The notes under the pieces were generated by a model that saw nothing but the letters and a program-made list of their open reading frames with translations, was not told the origin of the DNA and searched no databases. A DNA stretch of 29,033 nucleotides from Caldithrix sp. (lineage in GTDB: Bacteria; KSB1; UBA2214; DYKH01): positions 1 through 29,033 of the forward strand of contig DYKH01000058.1 of the NCBI GenBank assembly GCA_020722685.1, given 5' to 3'. A program made the translations under genes and the position numbers. Shown here piece by piece: positions 23,523 through 29,033 of this stretch; positions within the stretch are counted from its first letter, which is position 1; the number at the start of each line of letters is the position of its first letter.

Positions 23523-24098
23523 TTAGGCCTTGCGGCGAGCCTCGATGAGCTGCTTTATTTGCGAAACACTCTGCTCCAGGGTATCATTCACGACGATATG
23601 ATCAAACTTGTCGGCCAATGCCATCTCGGCAGCAACTCTGCTTAACCTCCGTTCCACCAGTTCCGGCTCCTCGGTTTTGCGGCCTTGCAAGCGCTGCTTC
23701 AATACTTCCAAGTTCGGTGGCTTAAGGAAGATGAGCAGGGATCGGTCCGGGAAGAATCTACGGATGGAAAACGCTCCATAAACATCAACGTCCATCAGCA
23801 CGACCTGACCCGCGGCGACCATCTTTTCCAAAGGCGTCTTGGGCGTCCCGTAATAATAGCCATGAACCTTCTCAAACTCAATCAATTCGCCGGCCTTCAC
23901 TTTCGCTTTAAACTGCGCTTCATCTAAGAACCAATAGTCTTTGCCGTTGACTTCATTGGGCCTTTGGGGGCGAGTGGTCATCGAAACAGAATAGGCGTAC
24001 TCTTTGACGTTCTCGCCCAAGAGTTTCTGAATGATCGTCGTCTTCCCGCCCCCGGACGGTGAAGATATGGCCACAAGCAATCCGTCTTTCTTTTTCAC
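23523..24098 (-). CDS. gmk: Guanylate kinase
   Basis: Phosphorylates GMP to GDP with ATP. ISSPSGGGKTT (11-21) is the P-loop; TTRPQRPNEVNGKDYWF binds GMP, and the LID/arginine region is present; 191 residues is typical. The start is GTG (24096-24098). The expected ribosome binding site is replaced by GGGAAG only 2 nt away and, further upstream, a purine-rich set of six-base repeats (24113-24148), so initiation may be unusual. Gene order yicC-gmk-rpoZ-coaBC is conserved widely. Confidence 0.95.
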   Translation of the reverse strand: MKKKDGLLVAISSPSGGGKTTIIQKLLGENVKEYAYSVSMTTRPQRPNEVNGKDYWFLDEAQFKAKVKAGELIEFEKVHGYYYGTPKTPLEKMVAAGQVVLMDVDVYGAFSIRRFFPDRSLLIFLKPPNLEVLKQRLQGRKTEEPELVERRLSRVAAEMALADKFDHIVVNDTLEQSVSQIKQLIEARRKA

Positions 24099-24112
24099 AA
24101 CTTCCCAGTAAA

Positions 24113-24148
24113 CCTGTCCTACTCCTGCTCCTACTCTTGCTCTGGCTC
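24113..24148 (-). repeat. Imperfect hexanucleotide tandem repeat just upstream of gmk
   Basis: Six consecutive units of the type CTRCTC (plus strand) cover 24113-24148; on the coding strand they read GAGTAG/GAGCAG. The tract starts 15 bp upstream of the gmk GTG, where a ribosome binding site would lie. Slippage would change spacing in steps of six bases. Confidence 0.6.
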
Positions 24149-24196
24149 GCCCAATTGTTACCGACGATTGGAGACCGATAACGCTTTTTCGGCTTT

Positions 24197-25075
24197 CTAC
24201 TCGATATTCTGTATCTGCTCGCGAATCCGCTCTACCTCGTCTTTTATCTGCACAACCAGATGCGAGATTTCCGAAGAGTACGCCTTGGTGCCAATGGTAT
24301 TCGCTTCGCGATTCATTTCCTGAAGCAGAAAATTGAGTTTTCGTCCGGCGGATTCAGGGGCTTGCAGCATCTCCAAAAAGAGCTTGTCGTGGCTGTGGAA
24401 GCGAACGCATTCCTCAGTCACATCGATGCGATCAGCGATCAAAGCCAGTTCCAGCTCCAAGCGGCCTTCATCGATCTGCTCATTGCCGAGCATTTTGCTG
24501 ACACGCTGGCGAAGCTTATCCAACTCATCCTGAGAACGATTCTTTGCCAAATCCTCGATTTTGCTGATGACCTGCTCCAAGTTTTGGATGCGCATGACGA
24601 GGTCCTCAAGAAGGGCTTTGCCCTCTTTGTTGCGCATATCCCGCAGCTCCGCCAAGGCCAGAGTGACCGCCTGTTCGGCGCACCGCCAGGCCGACTCATC
24701 ACCGTTTTCGGCGGCTTCGGATTGAATCACATCCGGCAATGCCAAAAGCTGGTTGATGGAAAGCTGGCCGTCGAGGTCCAAATCCTCACTCAGCTCTTTT
24801 GCCAAGCGGACATAGGCGGCAGCCAGTCCTTTGTTGATGCTTAGATTTTGATATTTGTCCTCACCGCTGGTAATTCCCACCCAAAGATTGACGCGACCCC
24901 GGCTGATCTGCTTGCCAATCATATCCCGCACCTGCTGCTCGTAACTGGCCAGGCAACGCGGCAGCTTGACCACGACATCTAAAAAGCGGTTGTTGACCGA
25001 GCGAATTTCCGCGGTCACCTCCACATCCTCAATCCGAAAAATCCCGGTCCCGTATCCTGTCATGCTGGAGATCAT
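24197..25075 (-). CDS. yicC: YicC-family endoribonuclease
   Basis: A 292-residue protein opening MISSMTGYGTG, the diagnostic N-terminus of the YicC/YloC family, with SVNNRFLDVVVKLPR and the C-terminal GRKLNFLLQEMNREANTIGTK-type conserved region. Family members are metal-dependent endoribonucleases that degrade selected RNAs. AGGTGG stands 4 nt before the ATG. It opens the yicC-gmk-rpoZ-coaBC block and has its own strong promoter about 160 bp upstream, with a long leader. Function beyond RNA cleavage is not predictable. Confidence 0.92.
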   Translation of the reverse strand: MISSMTGYGTGIFRIEDVEVTAEIRSVNNRFLDVVVKLPRCLASYEQQVRDMIGKQISRGRVNLWVGITSGEDKYQNLSINKGLAAAYVRLAKELSEDLDLDGQLSINQLLALPDVIQSEAAENGDESAWRCAEQAVTLALAELRDMRNKEGKALLEDLVMRIQNLEQVISKIEDLAKNRSQDELDKLRQRVSKMLGNEQIDEGRLELELALIADRIDVTEECVRFHSHDKLFLEMLQAPESAGRKLNFLLQEMNREANTIGTKAYSSEISHLVVQIKDEVERIREQIQNIE

Positions 25076-25238
25076 AAAACCACCTAAGCAGAAAACGAAT
25101 TTTGCTGGGAATCTCGTACCCGATTAGATATTGCCTGCCGTTTCATATCGCAGCAACATCAGAGCCACTAAGCGCGTCATCGAACTGATCGGACTCTATG
25201 CTTGGTGATTTGGGTACGCTCACATGAAAACGCCGCAA

Positions 25239-25267
25239 ATTTTAAGGATTTTTTACCATATAGTCAA
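25239..25267 (-). promoter_or_regulatory. Sigma70-type promoter for the yicC-gmk-rpoZ-coaBC block
   Basis: On the minus strand TTGACT (25262-25267) and TAAAAT (25239-25244) are separated by 17 bp, 5/6 matches each, in an AT-rich stretch immediately after the terminator of the PorV-family gene. It is the best promoter in the window. The transcript would begin near 25231, leaving a leader of about 157 nt before yicC. Confidence 0.65.
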
Positions 25268-25303
25268 ATGAAATATTTTTAGTTATAGAGCTTGCCAGGG
25301 ATT

Positions 25304-25345
25304 CAATAAAAAGGCTTCTGACCACCTGTGAGGGGTCGAAGCCTT
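25304..25345 (-). terminator. Intrinsic terminator of the PorV-family gene
   Basis: On the minus strand the stem AAGGCTTCGACC/GGTCaGAAGCCTT (paired arms 25334-25345 and 25311-25323, one bulged base) encloses a 10-nt loop and is followed by TTTTTATT. It lies 36 bp after the gene's stop codon. The region 25076-25380 (305 bp) holds only this terminator, the following promoter and the yicC leader. Confidence 0.88.
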
Positions 25346-25380
25346 GATCGGATCGTATTTCTTGCAAGACTCTGGGCGTG

Positions 25381-26421
25381 TCACTGTTTTCGCATGAACT
25401 TTGCCTCTTCGATGCGAATGCGGAGAGAAACGCGATGCGTCGCCTCAAAATCGTCGTGGCTCAGAAAGGCATAGTCAATGTCCAGACGGGGAAGTCTTAG
25501 CCCGGCCCCAGCGGTAAAATGGCCGATGTCGTTGCCGGCTCGCAGGGCAATGACGTTTCGCACGCGAATCTCCGCGCCATAGTGAAAGTCCAAGCTCACT
25601 GCGCCAAAATGCGTTTGGGCGGCGAAGTCGCGTCCTTCAAAGCGCAGGTCGGTGTCCGCCGCCAAGAGCAAATCGCTGCGCAGAAAGGCAAGCCCGAGGG
25701 GATAGCCCAGACCCATCTTCAACGTCGGTGAGATCAACTCCCTTCGCCCGGTGTTCCAGGCCAAAAGAGTGGTAGTGGCATCTTGAAAATTGATACCCGT
25801 GCGCAAGTCGGCAAAAGGATTCCATAATGCACCTATGTCGAAACCAATGCCCCAAGCGGAATAATCCATTACTCCTTTGTGGACAAACTTGATATTCGCG
25901 CCATAGGCCAGCCGCAAGTTTTGTTGTTTGGCATAGCTCAAGTAAAAAGCATATTCACTATCATTGACATAGCGATCAATGTACGGATTATTAACCAGCG
26001 TATTGCCATTCTCATCGGTGTAAGTGATATACTCTGGCAAGTCAGGTCGAGGTAAAGCCGGGATTGGAATATCGTCTACAGCCAACCTTACCATGCTAAG
26101 ACCCAAGCTAGACTGTTTGCGAAACGGCGCGGCAATGCCCGCATAGTCATAATTAACAATCCCGCCAAAATTGCGGGAATGCATTCCGGCCAATTCCGGA
26201 TAATTGATGCCGGCGAGTCCCGCAGGATTCCAATACCCGCTGGTGGCGTCACCGCCAAGCGCGACGTAGGCGCCGCCCATGCTCAAGGCCCTGGCGCCGA
26301 CTCCGATGCTGATGAATTCACCGGCGTATTTGGCAATCTCTGCCGGTTGAGCAGAAGTAATAAGTAGAAATCCAAGCGGCCCCAGTGTCCACCTAATAAT
26401 CAAATGGCGTGTTTTCTTCAC
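25381..26421 (-). CDS. PorV/PorQ-family outer-membrane protein
   Basis: A 346-residue secreted beta-barrel protein. After a signal peptide (GPLGFLLITSAQPAE) comes FISIGVGARALSMGGAYVAL and GDATSGYWNPAGLA, the signature of the PorV/PorQ (UPF0164-like) family, then regular amphipathic strands and a C-terminal strand RVSLRIRIEE. The start is GTG after AAAGGAAG. The gene is flanked by a terminator on each side (26520-26553 upstream, 25304-25345 downstream), so it is probably transcribed alone. Such proteins occur in outer membranes of FCB-group bacteria; partner secretion genes are absent here. Confidence 0.85.
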   Translation of the reverse strand: MKKTRHLIIRWTLGPLGFLLITSAQPAEIAKYAGEFISIGVGARALSMGGAYVALGGDATSGYWNPAGLAGINYPELAGMHSRNFGGIVNYDYAGIAAPFRKQSSLGLSMVRLAVDDIPIPALPRPDLPEYITYTDENGNTLVNNPYIDRYVNDSEYAFYLSYAKQQNLRLAYGANIKFVHKGVMDYSAWGIGFDIGALWNPFADLRTGINFQDATTTLLAWNTGRRELISPTLKMGLGYPLGLAFLRSDLLLAADTDLRFEGRDFAAQTHFGAVSLDFHYGAEIRVRNVIALRAGNDIGHFTAGAGLRLPRLDIDYAFLSHDDFEATHRVSLRIRIEEAKFMRKQ

Positions 26422-26519
26422 CAGAACTTCCTTTCTTTGAATACGCCGGTATTACGCTTCTCCTGCCTAAAATCCTGTGCAGACATGCAACATTTGTTGT
26501 GGAGAAGCTTCGCATTAGC

Positions 26520-26553
26520 AAAAAAGCTGAGTACCTCCGGCAAATCTCTCAGC
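26520..26553 (-). terminator. Intrinsic terminator after the YgiT-type gene
   Basis: On the minus strand GCTGAG (26548-26553) and CTCAGC (26526-26531) enclose a 16-nt loop and are followed by six T (26520-26525). It lies 56 bp downstream of the antitoxin-like gene. The stem is short, so the call is moderate. The motif CTGAGA here is not accompanied by the rest of a TPP riboswitch. Confidence 0.6.
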
Positions 26554-26608
26554 CGAAGCACAGAAAGCCAATCGAAATGTTCCTTTTTCTTCAAATCCTG
26601 TCGTTTGC

Positions 26609-26833
26609 TTATTCCAAAGTTACGACTTCGACCTCCATTCGATCCCTTATGGCGTGTTCAGTATGTAAGAGACGGTCTATCTCATCAAGCGTGCGCGCAT
26701 GAAAATATCGCTCGCCGCACTCGGTACAGACTTCAGCATCCACATTTTCCAGAATAAATAACTTGCCATCAAGCCAGTGTTGCCGTTTTACTTTCTTCTT
26801 CACTGTCTGGCCGCCGCAAAACTCGCAGACCAT
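26609..26833 (-). CDS. YgiT-type zinc-finger protein (MqsA N-terminal-like antitoxin)
   Basis: A 74-residue protein beginning MVCEFCGGQ, with CEFC and CTEC cysteine pairs forming the zinc site of MqsA/YgiT N-domains, and GERYF and LDEIDRLLHTEHA motifs. No helix-turn-helix domain follows, unlike E. coli MqsA. The frame is open to an ATG at 26857 that would overlap the preceding gene, but the ATG at 26833 has AGAGGAG at 8 nt and gives the typical N-terminus. The 13-bp spacing from the DUF4258 gene and the shared terminator indicate one toxin-antitoxin-like operon. The antitoxin role is inferred from this pairing. Confidence 0.85.
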   Translation of the reverse strand: MVCEFCGGQTVKKKVKRQHWLDGKLFILENVDAEVCTECGERYFHARTLDEIDRLLHTEHAIRDRMEVEVVTLE

Positions 26834-26846
26834 ATCGGTGTCTCCT

Positions 26847-27116
26847 CTATAATACATAGACTGTGATTATGACAAGACTGCTATCCTCTTTGAACCGACA
26901 AATAACCTGAAGCAGCCTTCCGTCATTCGATGGGCCTTCAATCCGATACCTTGTTCCCCTTTCATCATGGGTCAGCTTCCGCTCAATTCTTCCTTTCAAA
27001 ATGGCGTTCAAAAGATCGAAACGCTCCAAATTATCGTCAATCATCTCTTCTTCTGCATGCCCTGAGAGATAATAGTCTTTATCGAGTATTTTTTGCCGGA
27101 TTCTTTGAATTGTCAA
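26847..27116 (-). CDS. DUF4258 protein, probable toxin of a YgiT-linked pair
   Basis: An 89-residue protein with IRQKILDKDYYLSGHAEEEM, RGTRYRIEG and LLQVICRF followed by VIITVY, the DUF4258 pattern, which resembles the RelE/MqsR-like small RNase fold. In many genomes DUF4258 genes stand directly before a YgiT-type zinc-finger antitoxin, as here. The start is TTG (27114-27116) after GGGGG at 7 nt. RNase activity is inferred from fold and pairing, not from a visible catalytic motif. Confidence 0.82.
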   Translation of the reverse strand: MTIQRIRQKILDKDYYLSGHAEEEMIDDNLERFDLLNAILKGRIERKLTHDERGTRYRIEGPSNDGRLLQVICRFKEDSSLVIITVYVL

Positions 27117-27127
27117 TATTTATCCCC

Positions 27128-27235
27128 CTAAGACCATTTGCAATCTTTTCGCTGAAAGATAATGAGATATTCGATCAATTCAACAAGCACTTTTCTCGTA
27201 TCAGGCTTGCGTTTCAGGATTTTGGGGACATACAT
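27128..27235 (-). CDS. Possible 35-residue basic small ORF upstream of the toxin pair
   Basis: An ATG frame of 35 codons lies in the 171-bp gap between mutS and the DUF4258 gene and stops 11 bp before the DUF4258 TTG, overlapping its ribosome binding site. The peptide is lysine/arginine-rich with a hydrophobic middle (LVELIEYLIIF). The preceding GGGGA is 12 nt from the ATG, which is far. It may be a leader peptide, the tail of a lost gene, or chance; I see no convincing promoter in this gap. Confidence 0.22.
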   Translation of the reverse strand: MYVPKILKRKPDTRKVLVELIEYLIIFQRKDCKWS

Positions 27236-27287
27236 CAAGCTTTTATTTCCCCATCAAATGTCGATCATCTTTGGAGCCTATGACCCT

Positions 27288-29033
27288 CTAGGGATTAAGC
27301 GACTCTGTACTGTCTACCAACTGCTTCAACTGATCCAGCTTGTTCAGAGCTTCCAACGGCGTCAGGCGATTGGGATCGACTTTGCGCAGCTCTTCCCGCA
27401 CCGTTTTCTCCAATTCGGCAAACAAGCTCATTTGCTGAGTCTTTGTCTCCGGTTTTTCCTTATGCAGCGCCAGCTTGGGCACTTGCGAGGAATTGATCGC
27501 CTCAGCCTCCAAATTCTTCAAAATCTCCTTTGCCCTACTGATTACGGCTTTGGGTAAACCCGCGAGTTGAGCCACGTGAATTCCATAGCTGTGATCGCAT
27601 CCGCCGGGCAAGATCTTTCTGAGGAAAACAATGTGATCACCCCATTCCTTGACAGCGACGTTATAGTTTTTGACGCGCGGCAATATCAACTCCAACTCGG
27701 TCAGCTCATGAAAGTGAGTGGCAAAGATGGTTTTCGCCGCCAGACGCGGGGTATTATGCAAATACTCAGCTACTGACCAGGCGATGGACAAGCCATCGAA
27801 GGTGCTGGTGCCGCGGCCAATTTCGTCAAGCAGTATAACGCTCCTGGGAGTGGCATTGTTCAAAATATTGGCGGTTTCGTTCATCTCCGTGAGGAAAGTG
27901 CTTTCGCCCGCTGCTAAATTGTCCGAGGCGCCGACGCGCGTGAACAGCCGATCCACCAAACCGATCTTGGCTGATTTGGCGGGAACAAAGCTGCCCATCT
28001 GTGCCATGATCACGATCAATCCGACTTGACGCAAATAAGTCGACTTGCCAGCCATATTGGGGCCGGTGACGATCAGAATCTGTTCGGATTTGCAGTCCAT
28101 TTTGGTATCATTGGCTACAAATTGCTCGCCCGGCGGCAGCATCTTTTCCACCACAGGATGTCTGCCGGCGATAATCTCGATGGAATCGCCTTCATTGACC
28201 TGGGGGCGTCGGTAGTCGTTTTCGACGGCTACTTGTGCCAATGAAGCCAAGCAATCAATCTGTGCTAAACAGCGGGCATTTTCTTGTAATTCCGCCGTGA
28301 AGCTCAAAATAAACTTGCGCAGCTTGTCAAACAGCTCATACTCAAGCGTCGCCATCTTTTCCTCGGCGCTCAAAACCTTCTCTTCGTATTCTTTGAGGTC
28401 CTGGGTGATGTACCTCTCCGCATTCACCAGAGTCTGCTTGCGGATGTAATGCTGAGGCACCTTAGACAAGTGGGGATTGGTGATTTCGATATAATAACCG
28501 AACACCTTATTGTAGTTTACCTTCAGGGAAGGTATACCGGTTCTCTCGCGCTCTTGTTGTTGCAAGCGAGCAATCCAGTCCTTGCCGGAAAAGGCGATCT
28601 CACGCAGCTTGTCCAGTTCTTCGTTGTAGCCTCGCTTTATGATGCCGCCGTCGGTAAGGGACAGGGGCGGATTCTCGACGATGGCCTTACCAATCTCCGC
28701 AACGACCTCATCAAGTCGACTGATCGTTTGACTGATTTCGGCAAGAAATTGAGTTTTGCATTCGGCCAGCAAGTCTTTCACTTCAGCGGTGGCCATCAAC
28801 GTGCTCATGACGGCGCTGGCATCGCGGGCGTTAGCTCTTCCGGCGGCGAATTTTGCCACAAGTCTTTCCAAATCGCCGACCCGCTTGAGCGTCTCCCTCA
28901 AGTTGCTCCGCAATTCGGCCGACCCTACCAATTCCTCGACCGCATCCAAACGACGATTGATCCTGTGCAAATCTCGGAGAGGATACACCAGCCAATTGAT
29001 CAACAGGCGTCCGCCCATGGGGGTGCGAGTTTG
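27288..29033 (-). CDS. mutS: MutS, DNA mismatch-recognition ATPase (partial, C-terminal part)
   Basis: The frame is open to the right edge of the window, so the N-terminal mismatch-binding and connector domains are missing. The visible 581 codons begin inside the core domain with QTRTPMGGRLL, followed by the clamp (HYIRKQTLVNAERYIT), the ATPase with Walker A GPNMAGKSTY, Walker B VILLDEIGRGTSTFDG, and ATHFHELTEL, then the C-terminal dimerisation tail with DPNRLTPLEALNKLDQL, which marks MutS1 rather than MutS2 or MutS4/5. The stop is TAG. mutS probably ends a transcript from outside the window. Confidence 0.96.
   Translation of the reverse strand, partial: QTRTPMGGRLLINWLVYPLRDLHRINRRLDAVEELVGSAELRSNLRETLKRVGDLERLVAKFAAGRANARDASAVMSTLMATAEVKDLLAECKTQFLAEISQTISRLDEVVAEIGKAIVENPPLSLTDGGIIKRGYNEELDKLREIAFSGKDWIARLQQQERERTGIPSLKVNYNKVFGYYIEITNPHLSKVPQHYIRKQTLVNAERYITQDLKEYEEKVLSAEEKMATLEYELFDKLRKFILSFTAELQENARCLAQIDCLASLAQVAVENDYRRPQVNEGDSIEIIAGRHPVVEKMLPPGEQFVANDTKMDCKSEQILIVTGPNMAGKSTYLRQVGLIVIMAQMGSFVPAKSAKIGLVDRLFTRVGASDNLAAGESTFLTEMNETANILNNATPRSVILLDEIGRGTSTFDGLSIAWSVAEYLHNTPRLAAKTIFATHFHELTELELILPRVKNYNVAVKEWGDHIVFLRKILPGGCDHSYGIHVAQLAGLPKAVISRAKEILKNLEAEAINSSQVPKLALHKEKPETKTQQMSLFAELEKTVREELRKVDPNRLTPLEALNKLDQLKQLVDSTESLNP

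Noticed and set aside
25242..25448. 68-codon minus-strand frame across the PorV-family gene end
   Set aside because: It runs straight through a clear intrinsic terminator and the yicC promoter, so it is not a gene.
26520..26560. Possible TPP riboswitch suggested by CTGAGA upstream of the PorV-family gene
   Set aside because: The other conserved thi-box segments are missing; the element fits a simple terminator.

Overview
This 29 kb window looks like ordinary chromosome of a diderm (Gram-negative-type) bacterium. Envelope genes (lnt, bamD and two PorV/UPF0164-like outer-membrane proteins) show the double membrane. The PorV-like proteins, the form of RpoZ and the yicC-gmk-rpoZ-coaBC order suggest the FCB superphylum, perhaps a KSB1/Calditrichota-like candidate phylum; this placement is inference. 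Every convincing gene is on the minus strand, so transcription runs from high to low coordinates. No tRNA, rRNA, CRISPR array, prophage or complete insertion sequence was seen. Non-ATG starts are common (TTG for queF, the HAD gene, nadD and the DUF4258 gene; GTG for queC, queE, gmk, one porV-like gene and one unknown gene).

In transcription order: (1) the C-terminal part of mutS runs off the right edge, followed by a DUF4258/YgiT toxin-antitoxin-like pair ending in an intrinsic terminator, then a PorV-family protein with its own strong terminator. (2) A good sigma70-type promoter (25239-25267) starts a housekeeping block: yicC, gmk, rpoZ, coaBC, family-4 uracil-DNA glycosylase, dnaB, bifunctional rel/spoT, a probable decayed dtd remnant, an HU-type protein and ruvX. 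A 17-18 bp inverted repeat covers the ruvX translation start. (3) An envelope block: lnt, a PorV/UPF0164-like protein, a 33-codon small ORF, an unknown secreted/anchored protein, bamD and nadD. (4) A promoter-led group: a GT-B glycosyltransferase, a REP/BIME-like palindrome, a Crp-family regulator and a CYTH protein (possible class IV adenylate cyclase). (5) An orphan corrinoid protein. (6) A sugar/aminosugar-like cassette: GHMP kinase, HAD phosphatase and DegT-family aminotransferase. (7) Two tandem paralogous zinc-ribbon membrane proteins of unknown function. (8) An aldo/keto reductase tightly joined to queD-queE-queC-queF, which make preQ1 for queuosine.

The most unusual points are the dtd remnant between rel and HU, the hairpin over the ruvX start, the pairing of a canonical cyclic-nucleotide-binding regulator with a CYTH protein, the tandem zinc-ribbon membrane paralogs and the uncharacterised kinase/phosphatase/aminotransferase cassette. 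I found no clearly new large multi-gene system; most of the window is well-known core metabolism.
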